Below, piece by piece: positions 8,279 through 15,332 of a stretch of 64,000 nucleotides of DNA (position 1 is its first letter; each line of letters starts with the position of its first letter). Source of the DNA: Hymenobacter sp. (lineage in GTDB: Bacteria; Bacteroidota; Bacteroidia; Cytophagales; Hymenobacteraceae); contig JAQBNT010000156.1 of the NCBI GenBank assembly GCA_028288445.1, positions 1 through 64,000 of the forward strand. The letters run 5' to 3'. The position numbers and the translations under genes are program-made. Below the pieces are notes generated by a model. The model made no database searches and was not told the origin of the DNA. It saw nothing but the letters and a program-made list of their open reading frames with translations.

Positions 8279-8683
8279 TCATTGGGCGAGCCAGTGGTAG
8301 GCGGTGGCTTCGTCGGTAAATAGGGCCGTTTGGTAGCCCTGCTCGGGCCGGGCGGCGGCGCTGATGGCCGCTACGGAGCTGGCTGACTGCTCGGTGGCGG
8401 CGCGCAGGGGCGAGACGAGGAAGGCAATGCGGACGGGCGCGGAGTAGCGGCGCAGGAGCTTCGGGAAGAACTCGGCGTTGACCCAGGCGGTGAGGGCGGG
8501 CGTGGCCAGCTCCTCGCGGCGGCGCAGGTCGAGCAGCCAGCGCCAGCAGCCCAGCGCGTCGCCGGCGGCGAGGATGCCGAGGTAACCGTGCTGCAACTCA
8601 GATTCGGTGATTTCACGCTGCCAGCGGGCCACGATGGCCGGCAAGTCGGGGCGGGGCGTTATTTCCAGGCCGAAGTCTTGCAT
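8279..8683 (-). CDS. Conserved hypothetical protein, about 134 residues
   Basis: The frame starting at MQDFGLEITPRPD shows real coding character: a mixed alpha/beta protein ending GYQTALFTDEATAYHWLAQ. It resembles the short STAS/SpoIIAA-like hypothetical proteins seen in Hymenobacter-type genomes, but no family signature is definite. The open frame runs far upstream through the antisense of the MFS gene; that extension is rich in Gln, Arg and His and is not coding. The gene is divergent from the MFS transporter, with 132 bases between starts. Confidence 0.65.
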   Translation of the reverse strand: MQDFGLEITPRPDLPAIVARWQREITESELQHGYLGILAAGDALGCWRWLLDLRRREELATPALTAWVNAEFFPKLLRRYSAPVRIAFLVSPLRAATEQSASSVAAISAAARPEQGYQTALFTDEATAYHWLAQ

Positions 8684-8770
8684 GAGCGGGCGGGGCAGCA
8701 CAGTGAATGGGAAGGCACAAGGTAAGCGAAACCGTACGCCAAAACCAGCCCCACCCGGCCCGGGCGGGCC

Positions 8771-8778
8771 TACCTTTG
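8771..8778 (+). promoter_or_regulatory. Putative -7 box (TACCTTTG) of the MFS gene
   Basis: TACCTTTG fits the Bacteroidota TAnnTTTG -7 consensus and lies 37 bases before the ATG of the MFS gene. A clear -33 TTG element is not visible. Confidence 0.5.
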
Positions 8779-8815
8779 CCGCTGGCCGCCGGACAGGCGG
8801 TTTTGCGCTTGTTCT

Positions 8816-10090
8816 ATGCTGCCATCTGCTGATTCTTCGCCGGCCCACGACCCGTACGCGGCCCTGCGCGTCCCCGATTTTCGCCGGCTGGTGTCGGCCC
8901 GCACCTTGCTCACGGTGGCCACGCGCATCCAGGGGCTGGTGGTGAGCTGGCAGATTTATCACCTCACCAACAACCCGCTGGCGTTGGGCCTGATTGGCCT
9001 GTCGGAGGCCGTGCCGAGCATCGTGGTTTCGCTGTATGCCGGGTACGTGGCTGACTCGATGCGCCGCAAAAACATTGTGGTGGTGGCGCTGGCGGTGCTG
9101 GTGCTGTGCGCGGCGGCATTGGCCGGCTTCGCCAGCCCCTACGGTATTCACCTGCTGGCGAAGGATTCGCTGTACACGTTGCCGCTGTACGGGGTGATTT
9201 TTGTGAGTGGGCTGGCGCGGGGCTTTATGGGGCCGGCGCTGTTTTCCTTCATGCCGCAGCTGCTGCCCGACCGGGCGCTGCTGCCCAACGCCATTACCTG
9301 GAACAGCACTACTTACCAAGGGTCGGCGGTGCTGGGGCCGGCCATTGGGGGCTACCTGATTGCGGCGGTGGGCATCACCAACTCCTACGTGGTGAGCACG
9401 GTGCTGCTGGCGCTGGCGCTGTTCCAGTTCGCGCGCATTGCCAACCGCCCGCTGCCGCCCATGGAAGGCGAGCGGCTCAACCTGAAAGACAGCGTACTGA
9501 GCGGGCTGCGCTTCATTTTCGGCAACCAGCTGGTGCTGGCGGCGCTGTCCTTGGATATGTTCGCGGTGCTGTTTGGCGGGGCGGTGGCGCTGCTGCCGGT
9601 GTTCGCGTCGGACATTCTGAAGGTGGGGGCCAAGGGCTTCGGGCAGATGGAAGCGGCCCCGGCCATCGGCTCGGTGCTGATGGCCATTTTCCTGACGTAC
9701 TATCCGCTGCGGCGGCGGGCCGGGCGCAAGCTGCTGTGGGCGGTGGCGGGCTTCGGGCTGGCCACCATTGCCTTTGCGCTGTCTACTAATTTCTGGCTGT
9801 CGCTGTTCCTGCTGTTCCTGACGGGCGTGTTCGATTCCGTGTCGGTGATTGTGCGCTCCACGCTCATTCACATCTACACCCCGGAATACATGAAGGGCCG
9901 GGTGTCGGCCGTGAACAACATTTTCATCGGCTCCAGCAACGAAATCGGGGCCTTCGAGAGCGGTACGGCGGCGCGGCTGCTGGGCACGGTGCGCTCGGTG
10001 GTGTTTGGGGGGCTGATGACGCTGCTGGTGGTGGCCGTCACGGCCTGGCGGGCCGATAAGCTGCGCAAGCTGGAATCGGGCACGAAGTAG
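8816..10090 (+). CDS. Major facilitator superfamily transporter (EntS/MFS_3-like)
   Basis: The 424-residue polytopic inner membrane protein has about 12 hydrophobic segments. The first loop carries the MFS signature-like GYVADSMRRKN after a TM2 segment (SIVVSLYAGYVAD), and there is a central cytoplasmic loop near NRPLPPMEGERLNLKD. The N-terminus (DPYAALRVPDFRRLVSART) is characteristic of MFS_3/EntS-type exporters, often of siderophores or drugs. The substrate is unknown. It is convergent with the MobA-like gene; a GGGCGGAG/CTCCGCCC hairpin separates them. Confidence 0.85.
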   Translation: MLPSADSSPAHDPYAALRVPDFRRLVSARTLLTVATRIQGLVVSWQIYHLTNNPLALGLIGLSEAVPSIVVSLYAGYVADSMRRKNIVVVALAVLVLCAAALAGFASPYGIHLLAKDSLYTLPLYGVIFVSGLARGFMGPALFSFMPQLLPDRALLPNAITWNSTTYQGSAVLGPAIGGYLIAAVGITNSYVVSTVLLALALFQFARIANRPLPPMEGERLNLKDSVLSGLRFIFGNQLVLAALSLDMFAVLFGGAVALLPVFASDILKVGAKGFGQMEAAPAIGSVLMAIFLTYYPLRRRAGRKLLWAVAGFGLATIAFALSTNFWLSLFLLFLTGVFDSVSVIVRSTLIHIYTPEYMKGRVSAVNNIFIGSSNEIGAFESGTAARLLGTVRSVVFGGLMTLLVVAVTAWRADKLRKLESGTK

Positions 10091-10111
10091 CAGCTAGTCC
10101 CGCCGCCCGGT

Positions 10112-10156
10112 GGGCGGAGCACCCGGCGCGTTTGTCCGGAGGCTCCGCCCCATTTT
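10112..10156. terminator. Weak hairpin between convergent MFS and MobA-like genes
   Basis: Eight-base arms GGGCGGAG and CTCCGCCC are separated by about 23 bases and followed by CATTTTAG. It lies between two convergent genes and may terminate both, though the T-run is short. Confidence 0.4.
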
Positions 10157-10169
10157 AGTGGCAACGTAG

Positions 10170-10805
10170 CTAACGGGGTGGCTGGGCCAATAGCGCCGCG
10201 TATTGCGCCGGCGTGTCCACATCGAGCAAGCCTTCTGGGAAAGGCACCCGGCCCACCGCCGCGCCCAGGCTGGCAATGAGCCTCCCGGCGCCCTGCTGCC
10301 CTTGCAGCCTAAGTAACTCCGGCAGCAGGGATTGGGCGAAAACGGCGGGTACGCCCAATGTACCGCCATAGGCAGCAGCCACGATAGGCGCTTGCGTTTG
10401 CTGCTGCCGGGCTATCAATTCCTGTAGTAATTCGGGCGTTACCAAGGGCTGGTCGGTGAGCATGATGAGCACGGCGGCGGGCTGGGGTTCGGCCAGCGCC
10501 GATAAGCCGGCGCGGATGGAGGAGGCCATGCCGGTTTCCCAGTCAGGATTGTGAATAGCCTGGATGGGCAGGCCCGAAACTTCGGCTACCAAGGCTTCGT
10601 GCAGCGCCCCGGTCACCAGCACAATGGGGGCGCAGCCGCTGGCCACGGCCGTTTCGGCGGCGTGGCGCAGGAGGGTGCGGCCGTGGTAGGGCAGGAGCTG
10701 CTTGGGCCGGCCCATGCGGGTGGAGGCCCCGGCGGCCAGCAACAGCAACGCCACCGGCCCGGCCGAAGCGGGCACGGTGATGGCGGGGATTGAAGCTGAA
10801 ATCAT
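10170..10805 (-). CDS. MobA-like NTP transferase (molybdenum cofactor cytidylyltransferase type)
   Basis: This 211-residue protein has the nucleotidyltransferase signature LLAAGASTRMGRPKQLLP (about residues 22-39). It also has HNPDWETGMASSIRAGL, typical of the MocA/MobA-like group that transfers CMP or a related nucleotide to molybdopterin. The conserved Asp of LIMLTDQPLV (about residue 108) would bind metal. No other molybdenum cofactor genes are in the window, so the exact substrate stays open. Confidence 0.82.
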   Translation of the reverse strand: MISASIPAITVPASAGPVALLLLAAGASTRMGRPKQLLPYHGRTLLRHAAETAVASGCAPIVLVTGALHEALVAEVSGLPIQAIHNPDWETGMASSIRAGLSALAEPQPAAVLIMLTDQPLVTPELLQELIARQQQTQAPIVAAAYGGTLGVPAVFAQSLLPELLRLQGQQGAGRLIASLGAAVGRVPFPEGLLDVDTPAQYAALLAQPPR

Positions 10806-10956
10806 GGCTTAAACGGCTTGTTTGATAAACGAGCGGCGGCCGGCGTTCGGGGCCGGGCCGGCGCAGTCCCGCTAAGTTTAACCACTATTGCGCTACGACC
10901 AGCGCCGGTAATAATTGGCTAACGCGCTTTGGGGCGAAATATCCCCAAGCCGCCCG

Positions 10957-12009
10957 CTACTCGCAGCGCACGTAGGGCCGCATCTTCTCCCAATCGGCCA
11001 GCTTCAGGATGGGAATCTGCTTCAGCTCTTCCACCGTTTTGAAGGGGCCGTGCTGCTGCCGGTAGGCCACGATGATGCGCGCCCGGGGCTTGCCGATGTA
11101 GGGCTGGAGGTACATTTCATCGAAGGAGGCGGTGTTTACATTCACCGTTTTGGGGGCGTAGTTGGGCGCGACGAAGGTGTATTTGCGGAGGCTGTCGCGC
11201 AGGTCGGGCGCGTCTTTCAATACAAAAACCTCGTCCAACTGGTCTTCGCGCAGGTATCCACCGAGTTGGTTACGGTACTTCACCACCCACTTCGCCCGGC
11301 CCGAACCGATGCCGCGAATCTGCATCAGCTGCGTGGTATCGGCCTGGTTAAGGTCGAAGGGCTGGAGGTTGCGGGGCTTGCGGGAGAATTTGGCGGGCGC
11401 GCCGTCGGCGCTGGCGAAGGGCGGGAATTTGCCATCCGGCCCGGGCTTATTGGCGGCGTAGTCGCGCTTGGGTGCTTCGTCGGGCAGCTGCATGAACGGG
11501 GCCAGCCGCTGGAATACGGAGTCTTCCAGCCCGTACATTTTCTGCACCTGCGCTTTGGCCTTGAAGCCGCCAGCCGCTTCGCGGTACTTGACAATGCGGC
11601 TGGCCACGAAGTGCGGCACGCCCCGCGCTTCCCAGCCTTCGGCGGTAAGGGCGTTGGGGTCGAAGGGCGCAAGCTTTACCTGCGCCACTTGGGGATAGCG
11701 CGAACCGCTGCGCTCAAACTTTTTATACTCCCGTTTGGGGTAGCGGCTGGCGTAGGTCTGGTCGGTGGCGCGGTGCTCTTTGAGCTGCGTGGCCAACTCG
11801 TTCAGACCTTTTTGGTCGGCGTCGGGCAGGTACTGCGGCAGCTCCGGGCGCAGGAGTATGGGCGCGATGATGAAAGCCAGCATCAGCAGCAAAATGCCCA
11901 CCATGCCCCGCGCTTCGCCCCGCGAATAGCCAAAATAATGGCGAACCCAGCGAATAGGACGGGAATTGAGCCAGGACCAGCCTGGGCGCGGCGGGGGTAG
12001 AGCAGCCAT
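10957..12009 (-). CDS. Helix-hairpin-helix (ComEA-like) membrane-anchored protein
   Basis: From ATG at 12009 the product is 350 residues: a short basic N-terminus, one hydrophobic segment (GMVGILLLMLAFIIAPILL), a charged linker, and then three or so helix-hairpin-helix units. The clearest are TTQLMQIRGIGSGRAKWVV and MYLQPYIGKPRARIIVAYR. ComEA-type HhH modules bind double-stranded DNA non-specifically. In Bacteroidota such multi-HhH proteins are common and may serve DNA uptake or envelope-associated DNA binding. An in-frame TTG ten codons upstream is an alternative start. Confidence 0.75.
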   Translation of the reverse strand: MAALPPPRPGWSWLNSRPIRWVRHYFGYSRGEARGMVGILLLMLAFIIAPILLRPELPQYLPDADQKGLNELATQLKEHRATDQTYASRYPKREYKKFERSGSRYPQVAQVKLAPFDPNALTAEGWEARGVPHFVASRIVKYREAAGGFKAKAQVQKMYGLEDSVFQRLAPFMQLPDEAPKRDYAANKPGPDGKFPPFASADGAPAKFSRKPRNLQPFDLNQADTTQLMQIRGIGSGRAKWVVKYRNQLGGYLREDQLDEVFVLKDAPDLRDSLRKYTFVAPNYAPKTVNVNTASFDEMYLQPYIGKPRARIIVAYRQQHGPFKTVEELKQIPILKLADWEKMRPYVRCE

Positions 12010-12118
12010 CGGGTAGAAGAGCGTGAAGAAGAACCGCAAACCACGGGTTACGGGAAGGCGAACCAGTTTGCGAAAGCAAGTATAGGCAAAATGACAGTAA
12101 CGCCAAATTTCTAACCTG

Positions 12119-13603
12119 TTAGCTGCGCGCCCGGCTGAGGCTAGGCGTGCGGCTGGCCTTGCGCTGGGTGGCGGGGCGCTTCACCGTCACGGGCAGCGGG
12201 TCGCCGGGCGGGCGGGTTTCCTGGGCCACCCAGGCGTGGATAATTTTCAGGCCCTCGGGCGAAAATACGGCCTGTTGCACGCCGTTCACCATCGGCCACT
12301 GGGCCGGGGCGGGCTGGAATAAATGGTTGATGCCGTCGAGCTTGTACTCGGCCGCCGTGCGCTTGGCTCGGCGCAGGGCCTTGTAGAGCGGCACCATGTT
12401 GCGCTTGGCCGACACCTGCAAATCGGACGTGCCGTTGAGCAGCAGCACCGCACACTGCACGTTGGGCAGCTTGGCCTGCGGGTCGAAATCGAAGAAGTAG
12501 CGTGACCATGGTGAGGTAAGCTGCACGGCGCGGGCGCGGGCCATGCTGGCGTCGACACCCATATTAGCCCCCAACAGCAGCGAGGCCACTTTGGGGCGGG
12601 CCATAACGTTGTCGGGGGTCTGGCGAATGACGTCCACCGTGCGCTGGTACACGTCCTGGGCGGCTTTCACCTGCGAGGGGTCGGCCCCAATCAGGCGCAT
12701 GATTTCGCCCTGCTGGCGGCGCAGCACCTCATTACCCAGCTGCCCGTAGCCGGCCAGCGACACCACGAAAGCCGGCGCGCGGCCCGGCGTGGCGGCGGCC
12801 AGCAGGGCCACGTTGGCCCCTTCGCCGTGCCCGAGCAGGCCCACGCGGTGGGCCGCCACCAGCTGCTGGCTGCGCAAAAAGGTCATGGCCGCCTGCGCAT
12901 CGGTCACGAAATCGGCGGTGGTGGCGCTGGCGTAGTTTCCGGTCGATTTGCCCACGCCCCGGTCGTCGAAGCGCAGCACGGCAATGCCGTGGCGGGTGAG
13001 GTAGTCGGCCAGCTGGCCAAACATGCGGTAGCCGTTCACGTCCACGTCGCGGGTTTGCGGGCCGGAATCCGACAGCAGCACCACGCCCGCAAACGGCCCC
13101 TCGCCGGCCGGAATGGTGAGTGTACCGCCCAGCCGGTTCTTGGTAACGGGGTTGGTGAACGTGACGTCTGACTCGCGGTAGGGCGGCGTGGCCTTGAACT
13201 TGGTGACGGCCTGCGGCGAGGCCACGGCCCGCGTGAGGACCATGGGGGCCGACATACCGGGCTGTTTCCAGGTGCCGCTCAGGGTGGCTCCGTCCTCCAG
13301 CACCTTGCCCACGAAGCTGCTGCCGGCCTGCTCAATGCGCAGGGTCAGGTTGTCGTCCTTCAGCTGTACATCCACCGGCATGCGGCTGATGCGCTGCTGC
13401 GGCGCATCCAGCGCGGCGTAGTAAGTGCCGTTGGTGAGCGGCACGATGGTGATGATGATAGAAATTTCACCGCCGAGCAGCTTCAGCGGGCCTTTCCACT
13501 GGCCATTGAGCGGGGTGGGCACGGGCGGCGCGGTCATCGCCGTGGCTGGTGTATGGGGTATCAAACCCAGAAAAATCAAGGCGGTGAGTAATAATCTTAT
13601 CAT
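12119..13603 (-). CDS. Alpha/beta hydrolase paralogue lacking the nucleophilic serine
   Basis: This 494-residue secreted protein has a signal peptide (residues 1-22), a beta-rich N-terminal domain (about 30-125, NGQWKGPLKLLGG...) and a C-terminal alpha/beta hydrolase. The hydrolase fold keeps AVLRFDDRGVGKS, the acid Asp394 in NGTSDLQVS and the base His427 in GINHLFQ. At the nucleophile elbow, however, it reads GHGEG with Gly260 where its neighbour has the Ser of GHSQG. It is therefore probably a pseudoenzyme or uses other chemistry. The tail after about residue 465 is basic. Its tandem paralogue lies just upstream and shares the same domain order. Confidence 0.85.
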   Translation of the reverse strand: MIRLLLTALIFLGLIPHTPATAMTAPPVPTPLNGQWKGPLKLLGGEISIIITIVPLTNGTYYAALDAPQQRISRMPVDVQLKDDNLTLRIEQAGSSFVGKVLEDGATLSGTWKQPGMSAPMVLTRAVASPQAVTKFKATPPYRESDVTFTNPVTKNRLGGTLTIPAGEGPFAGVVLLSDSGPQTRDVDVNGYRMFGQLADYLTRHGIAVLRFDDRGVGKSTGNYASATTADFVTDAQAAMTFLRSQQLVAAHRVGLLGHGEGANVALLAAATPGRAPAFVVSLAGYGQLGNEVLRRQQGEIMRLIGADPSQVKAAQDVYQRTVDVIRQTPDNVMARPKVASLLLGANMGVDASMARARAVQLTSPWSRYFFDFDPQAKLPNVQCAVLLLNGTSDLQVSAKRNMVPLYKALRRAKRTAAEYKLDGINHLFQPAPAQWPMVNGVQQAVFSPEGLKIIHAWVAQETRPPGDPLPVTVKRPATQRKASRTPSLSRARS

Positions 13604-13720
13604 GGAATCAGAATATAAAAAGGGTAGATAATGTGGCTTGAAGGAAAATCAAGGTCGAAAAGTACAACAAATGTTTTTTATCACGACTGCGACTTTTTGC
13701 TTATCAACGCCGCCCCAACG

Positions 13721-13752
13721 CCAACGGCCGCTCTTGCGAAGCGGCCGTTGAT
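13721..13752 (-). terminator. Hairpin between the two hydrolase genes
   Basis: CAACGGCCGC and GCGGCCGTTG pair around a short TCTTGCGAA-type loop, in the 178-base gap between the paired hydrolase genes. There is no long T-run, so it may be a processing or pausing hairpin instead of a full terminator. Confidence 0.45.
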
Positions 13753-13781
13753 TAATCGAAAAGCAGGAAGAAACGGGAAAG

Positions 13782-15170
13782 CTATTTTTGGGTGTGGAGC
13801 ACAATCCAGTCGCCAATCACGGCCAGCGCGCTCGGGGCGAAGGTTTCTTCAATGGTGCCATACTCGGCCGGGCTGCCGGTGGGGGCCGTCTGAAACAGGT
13901 GGTTGAGACCGGGCAATTCTTTCGTGGTCACGTCGCGGTTGCTGGCGGTTTTCAGGCCGGCGGTGGTGGCGGCCAGGTTGGCGGCGGCGGGCACCTGCCG
14001 GTCCTTGCTGCCGCCGAGGGCCAGCACCGGGCACTTCACTTTGGCCAACGTTTGGGCAGGGCGGTCGGCCAGCAGGTGGCGGTAGTCGGGCGAGGTTAGC
14101 ATGGCCAACTGCGGCTCTACCTGGGCGGCCAGCTGCGGATTGATGCCGTTGTAATACGCCAGCAGCTTGGTGCGGGCCTGGGCATTGTCGGGGTTCTGCT
14201 GCACAATCTGCGTCATAGCGCGCTGGAGCTTTTCGGTGGTTGCCAGCTGGGTGGCATCCGAGGTTTGCAGCCGGGCTAGGGCCAGCGACTGCTGCACAAT
14301 CAGCTCATCGCCCGGCAGGGCCGGCGACGCCATCAACACCAGAAAATCCGGCCCGGCGGGCTGAATCGCCGCCCCAATGGCCGCCGTGCCGCCTTGGCTG
14401 TGGCCGATTAAACCCACCTGGTTTTTGCGGATGCCGGGCTGGGCGCGCAGCCACGCCAGCGCGGCCTGGGCGTCGGTGGTGTAGTCGGCGCTGGTGGTGC
14501 CGGCCAGCGTGCCGCCGCTCTGGCCCACGCCGCGGTCGTCGAAGCGGAGCACAGCGATGCCGTGGCGGGTGAGGTAGTCGGCTAGCACGGCGAAGGGCTG
14601 GTGGCCGAGGATGGTTTCGTTGCGGTCTTCCGGCCCCGAGCCGGTGAGCAGCACCACGGCCGGAAATGGGCCCATGTCGGCGGGCACGGTGTAGGTGCCG
14701 GCCAGCGTGATGCCGGCCTTTTTATTTTTGAACGTGACTTCGGCCGACTGGTAAGGAAAGGGCGGCTGCGGCGTTTGCGGGCGCGGGGCGGCAGCGGGTT
14801 TTGCAGCGCCAGCGGCGGCGCGGCTGAGCGTGAGCGGGAACGAGCGCAGGCCCTGCTGCCACTCACCTTCCAGGCGCTGGCCGTCGGCCGAGCGGCGGCC
14901 GGCAAACTGCGCGGCCGGCTGGCGCAGGCGCAGGTACACACTATCAGCCGGCGCGGTGAATTGCATTACCAAGCCATTGGCGTGCTGGGCCGGGATGTCC
15001 AGCGTGGCCGTGCGCGGGCCAGTGGCCGGGTCGGTGAGGTGGGCGGTGAAATCCAGCGGCCCGAGCGTGCCCGCCCAGTCGCCGGTGAGGCTGGTTTGGG
15101 CGCTAACGCCGGTAACGTGGAGCAGCGCGGCAGCGGCTGTGCCGAGGAAAAAGCGGGTAAGCGTGTGCAT
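13782..15170 (-). CDS. Secreted alpha/beta hydrolase (intact paralogue)
   Basis: From ATG at 15170 the 462-residue product begins with a signal peptide (MHTLTRFFLGTAAAALL...VSA). An N-terminal beta domain (about 25-120) is followed by a hydrolase domain of the S9/dienelactone-hydrolase-like group. The triad is complete: Ser258 in GHSQGG, Asp in GGSKDRQVP and His in GLNHLFQ. The oxyanion region VLLTGSGPEDRNE is also intact, unlike the neighbour's LLSDSGPQTRD. It is likely a periplasmic or exported esterase or peptidase; the substrate is unknown. An upstream in-frame ATG at 15197 would put nine residues before the signal peptide and is less likely. Confidence 0.85.
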   Translation of the reverse strand: MHTLTRFFLGTAAAALLHVTGVSAQTSLTGDWAGTLGPLDFTAHLTDPATGPRTATLDIPAQHANGLVMQFTAPADSVYLRLRQPAAQFAGRRSADGQRLEGEWQQGLRSFPLTLSRAAAGAAKPAAAPRPQTPQPPFPYQSAEVTFKNKKAGITLAGTYTVPADMGPFPAVVLLTGSGPEDRNETILGHQPFAVLADYLTRHGIAVLRFDDRGVGQSGGTLAGTTSADYTTDAQAALAWLRAQPGIRKNQVGLIGHSQGGTAAIGAAIQPAGPDFLVLMASPALPGDELIVQQSLALARLQTSDATQLATTEKLQRAMTQIVQQNPDNAQARTKLLAYYNGINPQLAAQVEPQLAMLTSPDYRHLLADRPAQTLAKVKCPVLALGGSKDRQVPAAANLAATTAGLKTASNRDVTTKELPGLNHLFQTAPTGSPAEYGTIEETFAPSALAVIGDWIVLHTQK

Positions 15171-15209
15171 GACAAGGGCTGATGGATGATGATACAATGT
15201 TACGAAGAT

Positions 15210-15229
15210 AATTAGACAAGTTTCTAATT
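15210..15229. promoter_or_regulatory. Inverted repeat in the hydrolase/uvrA divergent region
   Basis: AATTAGACAAGTTTCTAATT has 7-base inverted arms (AATTAGA/TCTAATT) around six bases. It lies 40 bases before the hydrolase ATG in an AT-rich divergent promoter region. It could be an operator; only one copy was seen. Confidence 0.35.
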
Positions 15230-15264
15230 ATTGAAAACAATTTATTCCCGCTTCCCGCCGGCCG

Positions 15265-15272
15265 TACCTTCG
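15265..15272 (+). promoter_or_regulatory. Putative -7 box (TACCTTCG) for uvrA
   Basis: TACCTTCG differs by one base from TAnnTTTG and lies 60 bases before the preferred uvrA ATG at 15333. The same variant occurs before uxaC (60938-60945). Confidence 0.35.
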
Positions 15273-15332
15273 TAGCCGCAGCATCTGCCCGTGGCCGAAA
15301 CCTTCCGGCCCCTCTCCGCTGTTAGTTCGTTT

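Noticed and set aside
8684..9871. Long minus-strand open frame continuous with the 134-residue gene at 8279-8683.
   Set aside because: It is antisense to the MFS transporter and its composition (His, Gln, Arg-rich) is that of a shadow frame in GC-rich DNA. Only the last part is called as a gene.
15291..15332. Upstream GTG start for uvrA.
   Set aside because: The extra residues (MAETFRPLSAVSSF) do not resemble UvrA N-termini, and ATG at 15333 gives a normal start.
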